From Frigoribacterium sp. JB110 (GTDB taxonomy: Bacteria > Actinomycetota > Actinomycetes > Actinomycetales > Microbacteriaceae), in the NCBI RefSeq assembly GCF_900163665.1, contig NZ_FUIA01000019.1:124001-188000 (forward strand): a stretch of DNA of 64,000 nt, written 5' to 3'. The translations under genes and the position numbers were made by a program. Each line of letters begins with the position of its first letter. Position 1 is the first letter of the stretch. This document shows, piece by piece, positions 39,771 through 47,370 of the stretch. Below the pieces are notes generated by a model, which did not search any database, had not been told where the DNA came from, and saw nothing but the letters and a program-made list of their open reading frames with translations.

Positions 39771-40903
39771 TCGTTCGGCGGGTAGCCGCCCGGTGCGGGC
39801 GGCGCAGGGGGAATCGACCCCTCGGCCGGTGCAGAGCGCTGCTCGGCGCGGGTGGCGGGGGCCGGCGCTGAGCCGACCGTCGAGGTCGCGGCCTCGGCCT
39901 CAGCCTCCTCCGTCACCTTCGCGGCCTCCGCGACCGCTGCCGCGGCAGCTTCTGCGGCAGACGAGGACGGCTTCGGCGGAACGGGTGCCGGGGGAGTGGG
40001 TGCGGACCCGGAGGGGCCTGCCTGACCGCCGCCGGCGAATCCGCCGGCGATCCCCTTCAGCGCCTCGGTCATCTCGCTCGGGATGATCCACATCTTGCTT
40101 GCTTCGCCCTCGGCGATCTTCGGCAGCGTCTGCAGGTACTGGTACGCGAGAAGCTTGTCGTCCGGTGCACCGGCGTGGATCGCGTGGAACACCGTCTGGA
40201 TCGCCTCGGACTCACCCTGAGCGCGCAGGACCTGAGCCTGCTTGTCACCGTCGGCCTTGAGGACCTCCGACTGGCGCGATCCCTCTGCGACGAGGATCTG
40301 CGACTGCTTGTGGCCCTCCGCCGTCAGAATCGCGGCACGGCGGTCGCGCTCCGCACGCATCTGCTTCTCCATGGCATCCTGCAGCGAGGGCGGCGGGTCG
40401 ATCGCCTTCAGCTCCACGCGGTTCACCTTGATGCCCCAGCGGCCCGTCGCCTCGTCGAGCTCAGTCATCAGCTTCGCGTTGATCGTGTCGCGCGAGACGA
40501 GCGCCTGCTCGAGGTTGAGCGAACCGACCACGTTGCGCAGCGTGGTGATCGTGAGCTGTTCGACAGCGCCGAGGTAGTTCGCGATCTCGTAGGTCGCTGC
40601 CCGAGGGTCGGTGACCGTGAAGTAGACGACCGTGTCGACGTCGACCGTCAGGTTGTCCTCGGTGATGACGCCCTGCGGCGGAAACGAGACGACCTGCTCG
40701 CGGAGGTCGACGCGCAGACGGGGCTTCTCCAAGAACGGGATGATCCCGTGCGGGCCTCCGAAGAGCGTGCGGTTGTACTTACCGAGCCGCTCGATGATCA
40801 GCGCGTCGCTCTGCCGCACGATCGTGATCGCTTTCGCAAGCGTCACGATCACGAACAGCAGAATCGCGATCGCGAGGATCCACATGACAATGGTTCCCGG
40901 CAT
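39767..40903 (-). CDS. SPFH/Band-7 family membrane protein (stomatin/paraslipin-like)
   Basis: 378 residues: one N-terminal helix (5-25), the SPFH domain (about 25-190, with VDLREQVVSFPPQGVITEDNL and LNLEQALVSRDTIN), a helical coiled-coil region, and a Pro/Ala-rich C-terminal tail of about 80 residues. Thought to organise membrane microdomains and quality control. ATG 40903 follows GGGGAGAA; the longer open frame upstream is the antisense of other sequence. It follows NfeD by two bases, the usual NfeD-SPFH pair. Confidence 0.92.
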   Translation of the reverse strand: MPGTIVMWILAIAILLFVIVTLAKAITIVRQSDALIIERLGKYNRTLFGGPHGIIPFLEKPRLRVDLREQVVSFPPQGVITEDNLTVDVDTVVYFTVTDPRAATYEIANYLGAVEQLTITTLRNVVGSLNLEQALVSRDTINAKLMTELDEATGRWGIKVNRVELKAIDPPPSLQDAMEKQMRAERDRRAAILTAEGHKQSQILVAEGSRQSEVLKADGDKQAQVLRAQGESEAIQTVFHAIHAGAPDDKLLAYQYLQTLPKIAEGEASKMWIIPSEMTEALKGIAGGFAGGGQAGPSGSAPTPPAPVPPKPSSSAAEAAAAAVAEAAKVTEEAEAEAATSTVGSAPAPATRAEQRSAPAEGSIPPAPPAPGGYPPNE

Positions 40904-40905
40904 GA

Positions 40906-41382
40906 TTAGTTCTCCCCAGTGTTGGTGGGCGGAATGGGCTGGTCGATGACGTACACGGTGGCCCCTGACACCTGCTGCACGTAGATCAGTGCGCCGGATG
41001 GGATCTGGCGCGCCGTCGATGTGCGCGCCGTCCATGTCTGCCCGTTGGACAGCTTCACAGTTCCGGTGGTCGGGCTGACAGCCTGCTGCACTGTGCCTGC
41101 AATGCCCATCAGCGCGTCGACGTTGAACTTCTGCGGATCGCGCGGCCGCTTCACTCGCTTCAGCAGCGGCGGCCGGATGAACAGCAGCAGAACCACCGCC
41201 ACGACGGCGACGACGATCACCTGCAGCCAGATCGGCGCGCCGAGAAGCGAAGAGACCACACCGGCGACACCGCCGATCGACAGCATCAGGAAGGTGAGCT
41301 CGCCTGAAAGCATTTCGATGACCAGCAGGATGGCGATGATCGCGATCCAGCCGATCCAGGCGTAGTCGGTGACGAGGTCCAT
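40906..41382 (-). CDS. NfeD family membrane protein
   Basis: 158 residues with about four helices in the first 80 and a C-terminal OB-fold (NfeD domain: GIAGTVQQAVSPTTGTVKLSNGQTWTARTS). NfeD proteins partner with SPFH proteins, here encoded directly downstream. The N-terminal protease domain of long NfeD is absent. Confidence 0.9.
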   Translation of the reverse strand: MDLVTDYAWIGWIAIIAILLVIEMLSGELTFLMLSIGGVAGVVSSLLGAPIWLQVIVVAVVAVVLLLFIRPPLLKRVKRPRDPQKFNVDALMGIAGTVQQAVSPTTGTVKLSNGQTWTARTSTARQIPSGALIYVQQVSGATVYVIDQPIPPTNTGEN

Positions 41383-41419
41383 TGATCCTCCACTTGCGGC
41401 GTTTACTGAAGCCTATCGG

Positions 41420-41425
41420 TATAGT
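41420..41425 (+). promoter_or_regulatory. -10 element upstream of the SDR gene
   Basis: TATAGT lies about 80 bases before the SDR start. No well-spaced -35 is visible (TTGCGG at 41394 is 20 bases away). Confidence 0.4.
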
Positions 41426-41506
41426 CTCGGCGTGGTCTGCCGCGACGCGTGCACTACGACGCCCGGTATTCCGACAGTCCCGATCACAGGTCATAGGAGT
41501 TCACCC

Positions 41507-42268
41507 GTGCCAGAGCCGCTTGCCCCCGGAACCCTCACCGGAAAGACCGCCGTTGTGACGGGGTCATCCCGCGGAATCGGCGCGGACACCGTCCGCAGCC
41601 TGGCGCGGGCCGGTGCCGATGTCGTCATCAACTACCGCAACAAGGCGCCGCGGGCCCAGAAGCTCGCGAACGAAGTCCGGGAGCAGGGCGTCGAGGCGCT
41701 CGTCGTCGGCGCCGACCTCACGGACGCCGATTCGTTGGAGTCGATGTTCACCAGCGTGAAGGAGACCTTCGGCACGATCGACATCCTCGTGCTGAACGCG
41801 TCGGGAGGCATGGAGTCCGGTATGGCCGAGGACTACGCCCTCACGCTGAACCGCGATGCCCAACTCGCAACGCTCGACGCCGCAGCGCCGCTGCTGGGCG
41901 CAGGATCCCGCGTCGTCTTCGTCACGAGCCACCAGGCCCACTTCATCCGGACCACGCCGACCATGCCGGAGTACGAGCCCGTCGCCCTCTCCAAGCGCGC
42001 AGGCGAGGATGCACTCCGCGAGCGCATCCCCGCCCTCACGGAGAAGGGCATCGAGTTCGTCGTCGTCTCAGGCGACATGATCGAAGGCACGATCACAGCC
42101 ACGCTGCTCGAGCGCACCAACCCCGGTGCTCTCTCGGCGCGTCGCGAGGACGCCGGCAAGCTGTACAACGTCGCGGAGTTCGCTGCCGAAATCGCCCAGG
42201 CCGCCGTCGAAGCGATCCCCGAGAACAACGAGCGCATCGTGGGAGACGTCTCCGGCTTCACCGCCTGA
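41507..42268 (+). CDS. Short-chain dehydrogenase/reductase
   Basis: 253-residue NAD(P)-dependent reductase. The cofactor motif TGSSRGIGAD (TGxxxGIG) is near residue 15 and NASGG is the NAG-like motif. The usual YxxxK is replaced by a shifted EYEPVALSKRAGED, so the Tyr is present (Y) with K four positions plus on; activity cannot be assumed. GTG 41507 with AGGAG eight bases before is chosen over upstream codons. Followed by a hairpin. Confidence 0.8.
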   Translation: MPEPLAPGTLTGKTAVVTGSSRGIGADTVRSLARAGADVVINYRNKAPRAQKLANEVREQGVEALVVGADLTDADSLESMFTSVKETFGTIDILVLNASGGMESGMAEDYALTLNRDAQLATLDAAAPLLGAGSRVVFVTSHQAHFIRTTPTMPEYEPVALSKRAGEDALRERIPALTEKGIEFVVVSGDMIEGTITATLLERTNPGALSARREDAGKLYNVAEFAAEIAQAAVEAIPENNERIVGDVSGFTA

Positions 42269-42278
42269 CCCCGCAGAA

Positions 42279-42298
42279 GATCCCACCACGGTGGGATC
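42279..42298 (+). terminator. Terminator after the SDR gene
   Basis: A near-perfect stem (GATCCCACC with GGTGGGATC) with a very short loop between the SDR and the kinase gene. Confidence 0.75.
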
Positions 42299-42330
42299 CG
42301 GCGTCAGAACCCGCGTGGCACGATGGCTTC

Positions 42331-43578
42331 GTGGCACGACAGAAGAGACCCAAACGCGTGCGCCCGAGGCGGACTCGTCAGGGCGCCGTCGGCCGGTGGG
42401 TGCGGCAGCACCCGATTGCGGTCTGGTACGTCTCGGCCAGCGCCGTCGCGGCTGTGCTGTACGCGGTCGCCGCACCGCTCGAAGCCGTGCAGTACGGCGC
42501 GCCTGTGCTGGTTGCACTGCTGATCACCGCTGCCCGGTTCGGCGCCATCGTGCTCGCCGTGCGATTCCCGCTCAGCGCAGCGATGCTGTTCGCCGCGGCG
42601 AGCGTCGTGGTGCGCTGGAGTCCGGCCCCGAACGGCCTCCCGTGGCCGTGGACGGTCACGACGATGGTGGGCTTCGTCGCGCTCGTGCTGATCGTCTGGG
42701 CACGCCACGGCTGGCTGCGAGGTCTGATCGTGTACGCGGTGCCCGCGGTCTCCGTGAGCGCCCTGGCGGCCATCGAGTTCGATGCCAGATCGCTGTCCGG
42801 GTTCATCGTCGCGGTGTCCGTCGGCGCAGTCGCAGCAGGCGCTGCCGCCCTCCTGCGTGAGCGGGCCAGGCTCGGCCGCGCATTGACCAAGGAGCGGGAG
42901 GTGAGCGAGGCCGAGCAGGAGCGGCGCCTCGTCTCGGAGGAGCGACAGCGCATCGCGCGAGAGCTGCACGACGTCGTCGCTCATGGCCTGTCGCTGATCC
43001 AGGTGCAGGCGACGTCTGCCCGCTATCGCCTTCAGGACGTCCCGGACGACGCCGCAGCGGAGTTCGATGACATCGCAGCGTCCGCACGCACCTCGCTCGC
43101 CGAGATGCGGCACCTGCTCGGGGCCCTGCGCGGCGACGAGCAGCCAGCGCAGCACGCCCCGCAGCCCACGATCGAAGACGTCGGTGACCTGGTCGCAGAC
43201 GCCCGGCGTGCCGGCGCCGACGCGTCGTTGACGGCCGTCAACCTCGACAGCGTTCCCACGGCGGTCAGCCTGACCTCGTACCGCATCGTGCAGGAGGCGC
43301 TGAGCAACGCGATCCGGCACGCGCCGGGAACCCGCGTCGACATCGCACTGCATCATGACGACGGCCGACTGCTCATCGAGGTGCGCAACTCCGCTCCGGC
43401 GCAGCCCGCACCGCGCGCAAGCGGCAGCGGCCACGGGCTGATCGGCATGCGAGAGCGCGCCGGTCTGCTCGGCGGCACACTCACCGCCGGCGCGACCGAT
43501 GTCGGCGGCTACCTGATTCGCGCCGAGTTGCCCGTCGAATCGGACGGCACAGGGCAGAGCATGACGGAGGACCGATGA
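42331..43578 (+). CDS. NarL-family sensor histidine kinase
   Basis: 415 residues. About five helices in the first 180 residues, then HisKA_3 with the phospho-His in RIARELHDVVAHGLSLIQ, and an ATPase domain (EALSNAIRHA, GHGLIGMRERA). GTG 42331 has CACGAT six bases upstream, suggesting a leaderless start. The stop overlaps the response regulator by four bases. No sensory domain other than the membrane part, so the stimulus is unknown, perhaps envelope or lipid state. Confidence 0.88.
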   Translation: MARQKRPKRVRPRRTRQGAVGRWVRQHPIAVWYVSASAVAAVLYAVAAPLEAVQYGAPVLVALLITAARFGAIVLAVRFPLSAAMLFAAASVVVRWSPAPNGLPWPWTVTTMVGFVALVLIVWARHGWLRGLIVYAVPAVSVSALAAIEFDARSLSGFIVAVSVGAVAAGAAALLRERARLGRALTKEREVSEAEQERRLVSEERQRIARELHDVVAHGLSLIQVQATSARYRLQDVPDDAAAEFDDIAASARTSLAEMRHLLGALRGDEQPAQHAPQPTIEDVGDLVADARRAGADASLTAVNLDSVPTAVSLTSYRIVQEALSNAIRHAPGTRVDIALHHDDGRLLIEVRNSAPAQPAPRASGSGHGLIGMRERAGLLGGTLTAGATDVGGYLIRAELPVESDGTGQSMTEDR

Positions 43579-44255
43579 GCACGGATCGGATCACGGCGCT
43601 GGTCGTCGACGACCAGAGCATGGTGCGGGCGGGGTTCGCTGCGCTCCTCGATGCGCAGCCAGATATCCGGGTGGTCGGTCAGGCCGCGGACGGCGCAGAG
43701 GCTGTCTCGCTCGCGCGCGAACTGCGCCCGGACGTCGTACTCATGGACGTGCGCATGCCGACGATGGACGGCATCGAGGCCACGAGGAGGCTGCTGCGCC
43801 CCGATCGCCCGCTGCCACATGTTCCGCGGGTGCTGATGCTCACCACGTTCGACATCGATGATTACGTTCATGAGGCGCTGCGCGCAGGCGCCAGCGGCTT
43901 TCTGCTCAAAGACGCGCTGCCGGATGAGCTCGCGCAGGCCGTGCGCGTGGTCGCTGCGGGCGATGCGCTGCTCGCACCGAGCGTCACGAAACGTCTGATC
44001 GAGAGATTCGCCGACACGCGTGACCCCGCGCCGTCGCGCGCCGCTCTCCGGTTGAGCTCCCTCACCGACCGTGAGCGCGAGGTGCTTGAGCACATCGGCC
44101 GGGGGCTGTCGAACTCCGAGATCGCCTCGGCTCTGTTCATCGGCGAGCAGACGGTGAAGACACATGTCGGCAAGCTCCTGCAGAAGCTCAGCGCTCGCGA
44201 CAGAGTGCAGCTCGTGATCACCGCCTACGACGCCGGGCTCGTCTCGCCGGAATGA
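43575..44255 (+). CDS. NarL/LuxR-type response regulator
   Basis: 226 residues. Receiver domain with the phospho-acceptor Asp in VLMDVRMPTMDG and Lys in FLLKDALP, and a C-terminal LuxR HTH (LTDREREVLEHIGRGLSNSEIASALFIGEQTVKTHVGKLLQKL). Partner of the upstream kinase. The next gene, an acyltransferase, may be a target. Confidence 0.92.
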   Translation: MSTDRITALVVDDQSMVRAGFAALLDAQPDIRVVGQAADGAEAVSLARELRPDVVLMDVRMPTMDGIEATRRLLRPDRPLPHVPRVLMLTTFDIDDYVHEALRAGASGFLLKDALPDELAQAVRVVAAGDALLAPSVTKRLIERFADTRDPAPSRAALRLSSLTDREREVLEHIGRGLSNSEIASALFIGEQTVKTHVGKLLQKLSARDRVQLVITAYDAGLVSPE

Positions 44256-44359
44256 TCCCTCTGCGGTAGGGGGCACCCGCCGGAAGATCACTCCGGGGTC
44301 GGATGTCCTCGCCGAGGCCGCCGACGTACCTTCCTCGAAGTCGATTCGAGGAGAGCTCC

Positions 44360-45730
44360 ATGACCACCTTGCACGTGCCAGCCCCTGCAGTGAGCACCGC
44401 CGGACGCGCGCCGACGACTGCCGCCCCTGGACGGGATCGCAGCATCGATCTGATCCGTTCGGCCAGTCTCGTGCTCGTCGTGCTTCTGCACGCCATGATG
44501 GTCGGCGTCACGCTGTCCGGTGGTGAACCGGTCTTCGAGAACGCGCTCGAGACGGACTGGTTCGATCCGGTGAGCTGGTTCGTGCAGATGATGCCGCTGT
44601 TCTTCTTCGCGGGCGGTTTCACCGCCTTCGGTTCGTGGCGCAGGGCACGAGCGAGGGGAATGTCGGCCTCGGCATTCGTATCCGGCCGCGTGATCAGACT
44701 GATGACACCGGCCGTCGCCCTCTTCGTCGCGATCGCTGCCGGACTCGCTGCTCTCACGCTCGCGGGAGTTCCGGCCGACATCGTGGCCACAGCCGGTTTC
44801 CGCATCTCGCAGCCCCTCTGGTTCCTCGGTGTGTTCCTGCTCGCTCAGGCGCTCGTTCCGGCGATGGCCTCCTGGCACGAACGGCGACCGGCGCTGGCCC
44901 TGGCGACTCTCGTGACGGCGGCCGCGGCGATCGATGCGGTCCGGTTCGCAACCGGCTGGGAGGCGATCGGCTTCCTCAACCTCGCGGTGGTGTGGCTGTT
45001 CGTGCAGCAGCTCGGGTTCTGCGACGCGGACGGCCTCATCGCCCGGGTGCCTCGCCGCATCCGGATGGGCGGGGCCTTCGGTCTGCTCGGCGGTCTGGTC
45101 GTGCTCGTAGCGACGACCCCGTACGTGGCGAACATGTACGCCAATCAGGACCCGCCGACACTCGTGCTCGCGGTGCTCGCCGTCGTGCAGGTGGCCTTCT
45201 TCTCTCTGGCTCGGCCGCACCTGGCCCGATTCGCGCAGCGCCAGGGAGTCGCGCGGGCGGTCGCGTGGATCGGTGACAGGGCGATGACCATCTACCTGTG
45301 GCACATGACCGTCCTGATCGCGCTGGCTGGCTTCAGCGTGATCGGCGCGATGAGCGGACTGATCGTGCTGCCTGACCTGCATTCCGCGCAGTGGTGGCTG
45401 ACGCGGCCGGCATGGCTGCTGGCCGCCGTGGTCGCCGTCGCCCTGGTCTCCGCGGCAGCCGCCCGCTTCGAGCGGAAGCCGATGCCGCTCCCATCCGGTG
45501 CTGCCTGGCGCACCGTCCCGGCGACCGCCCTCGGGGTGGGGTGCGTCGTCATCATCTTCGTCGTCGGCCTCACCTGGGTCACCGCAGTCGCCTGCGCCGT
45601 CCTCGCAGCCGTCGCCATCGCTCTGGCGGGGGATATCCCCCTCGGCAAGACACGAGGTTTCGCCATACCGCTTGCCGCGTCGCCCCGCGATGCTGGGGGA
45701 GTGGCAAGAGAAAACGGGGTGCGCGCGTGA
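44360..45730 (+). CDS. Acyltransferase family 3 membrane protein
   Basis: 456 residues with about ten to twelve helices. The family His is in LIRSASLVLVVLLHAMMVG near residue 35, and RAMTIYLWHMTVLI near residue 320 is typical of the family's late helix. ATG 44360 follows GAGGAGAG. It overlaps the DedA gene by four bases, so both are cotranscribed. A surface-acylation role is likely, substrate unknown. Confidence 0.82.
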   Translation: MTTLHVPAPAVSTAGRAPTTAAPGRDRSIDLIRSASLVLVVLLHAMMVGVTLSGGEPVFENALETDWFDPVSWFVQMMPLFFFAGGFTAFGSWRRARARGMSASAFVSGRVIRLMTPAVALFVAIAAGLAALTLAGVPADIVATAGFRISQPLWFLGVFLLAQALVPAMASWHERRPALALATLVTAAAAIDAVRFATGWEAIGFLNLAVVWLFVQQLGFCDADGLIARVPRRIRMGGAFGLLGGLVVLVATTPYVANMYANQDPPTLVLAVLAVVQVAFFSLARPHLARFAQRQGVARAVAWIGDRAMTIYLWHMTVLIALAGFSVIGAMSGLIVLPDLHSAQWWLTRPAWLLAAVVAVALVSAAAARFERKPMPLPSGAAWRTVPATALGVGCVVIIFVVGLTWVTAVACAVLAAVAIALAGDIPLGKTRGFAIPLAASPRDAGGVARENGVRA

Positions 45731-46827
45731 CCGAGATCACGGAGATGTTGCTGGCATTGGCTACGTCCCCCTGGGTGTATCTGATCGCCTTCGCCGTCAC
45801 GATGCTCGATGCCTTCTTCCCGCCGGTTCCGAGCGAGTCACTCGTCGTGGCGTTCGCCGCGATCGCCGCGTCGACGGGCGAGCTCAATCCGTTCCTGCTC
45901 GGGGCGTGCATGGCTGTGGGGGCATTCGCCGGTGACAACATGGTGTTCATGCTCGGCCGCCGCCTCGGCATCGACCGATTCGGATGGATGAGAGGTCGCC
46001 GCGCCCGCTCCACGCTCGCCTGGGCGAGCCGTGCGCTCGAGCGCCGAGGGTCGATGCTCATCCTGATGGCGAGGTACATTCCGATCGGGCGCATCGCCGT
46101 GAACCTCACCGCCGGGGCGACCGGGTTCCCTCAGCGCCGGTTCGTGCCGCTGTCCGCCGTCGCCGCAGTGCTGTGGGCCGGATACTCCGTCGGCATCGGC
46201 ATGCTGGCCGGCGCATGGTTCGAGCAGTACCCGCTCGTCGGAGCCGCGGTCGGCATCGTGCTCGCCCTCGTGCTCGGCGTGGCTGTCGATCAGGGCCAGG
46301 TGCTGCTGCGCCGGATCCGCACGCGTCGTGGCGGAGCCCTGGGATCAGCTGAGGAGCAGAACCGCGCAGAGCAGGACCGGGACGCAGCCGATCGTCGTGA
46401 CGAACACGGTGTCGCGGGCGATGACCTCGCCGACCCCGTACCGCTGGGAGTAGTTGAAGACGTTCTGAGCGCTGGGCAGGCAGGCCATCACGACCACCGC
46501 GAGCAGGTCATGGCCGGTCATGCCGAACACGAAGGCGCCGACCAGCCACGCGACGACCGGCATCACGACGAGCTTCAGCCCGGACGCGATCAGGACGTCG
46601 ATGCGCGTGCCGGGCGTGGAGAGCACGCGGGAGCCGCTGAGCGACATGCCGAAGCTGATCAGGAGCACGGGGATCGCCGCACCGGCTATCAGCTCCGCCG
46701 GTTCCATCACCATGTCGGGCAGCTCGATCTCGAAGGCCGCCACCAGCGTGCCGAGCAGCGCACCGATGATCATCGGGTTGCGCGCCGTGCGCTTCAGAAT
46801 CGGTCCCAGAGCCGTGCTGCCGGTTGA
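45727..46827 (+). CDS. DedA family membrane protein (3' part antisense to AEC gene)
   Basis: The first about 205 residues form a DedA/SNARE-associated protein: FPPVPSES motif, GDNMVFMLGRRLG, ARYIPIGRIAVNLTAGATG and late helices; relatives are flippases or proton-linked membrane-homeostasis proteins. GTG 45727 overlaps the acyltransferase stop. No stop occurs until 46827, so the frame continues 160 codons through the AEC gene on the opposite strand, with polar, His- and Asp-rich composition unlike any DedA. A frameshift near 46350 would give a normal end (TGA at 46351-46353). Confidence 0.7.
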   Translation: MTEITEMLLALATSPWVYLIAFAVTMLDAFFPPVPSESLVVAFAAIAASTGELNPFLLGACMAVGAFAGDNMVFMLGRRLGIDRFGWMRGRRARSTLAWASRALERRGSMLILMARYIPIGRIAVNLTAGATGFPQRRFVPLSAVAAVLWAGYSVGIGMLAGAWFEQYPLVGAAVGIVLALVLGVAVDQGQVLLRRIRTRRGGALGSAEEQNRAEQDRDAADRRDEHGVAGDDLADPVPLGVVEDVLSAGQAGHHDHREQVMAGHAEHEGADQPRDDRHHDELQPGRDQDVDARAGRGEHAGAAERHAEADQEHGDRRTGYQLRRFHHHVGQLDLEGRHQRAEQRTDDHRVARRALQNRSQSRAAG

Positions 46828-47265
46828 GATCGCGTCAAGCAGCATCAGGAACACCGGGGTGAGAACCAGCAGCTGCAGCACGATGATCGGAGCGGAGTAT
46901 GCGCCGCTGCCCAGCACGTAGGTCGCCAGAGGCAGCCCGATGTTGTTCGCATTGACATAGCCGGAGGCGAGGCTGCCGATCACGGTCGCTCCCGCGGAGC
47001 GCTTCAGGATCAGACGCGCGAGCACGGCGAAGATCGCGAACATCGCCGCAGCAGAAATCGCCGCGACCGGCAGCTGCGACGAGAACAGGACGTGCACGTC
47101 CGCGTTCGCGAGCACGGCGAACAGCAGGAAGGGGCTGAGTACGAAGAACGTCAGCCGGCTCAGGACGAAGCGGCCGTGCTCACCGAGCAGGCCGATCCGG
47201 CCCGTGACGAATCCCGTCACGATCGCGACCCCGACAACGACGAAGCCGGTGAGCGCGGGGATCAT
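46345..47265 (-). CDS. AEC family transporter (auxin efflux carrier-like)
   Basis: 306 residues with about ten helices, of the AEC family of malonate/auxin carriers. Typical segments are GYVNANNIGLPLATYVLG and CLPSAQNVFNYSQRYG. ATG 47265 follows AGAGGC; the frame upstream is not used. Its 3' part is overlapped by the open frame of the convergent DedA gene. Substrate not predictable. Confidence 0.85.
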   Translation of the reverse strand: MIPALTGFVVVGVAIVTGFVTGRIGLLGEHGRFVLSRLTFFVLSPFLLFAVLANADVHVLFSSQLPVAAISAAAMFAIFAVLARLILKRSAGATVIGSLASGYVNANNIGLPLATYVLGSGAYSAPIIVLQLLVLTPVFLMLLDAISTGSTALGPILKRTARNPMIIGALLGTLVAAFEIELPDMVMEPAELIAGAAIPVLLISFGMSLSGSRVLSTPGTRIDVLIASGLKLVVMPVVAWLVGAFVFGMTGHDLLAVVVMACLPSAQNVFNYSQRYGVGEVIARDTVFVTTIGCVPVLLCAVLLLS

Positions 47266-47370
47266 GCCTCTACCGGCATATATGAGCTGCGCGGGTGATT
47301 CATCATCGCCCACAATAGTGCGCACGTGTCCGACCTGGTCGACGACGCTCTCGCGGGATAGCGTGCTCAC

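Noticed and set aside
39767..41494. Extended SPFH frame reading back to 41494
   Set aside because: The part upstream of 40903 is out of frame over the NfeD gene; ATG 40903 has a good ribosome site and normal length.
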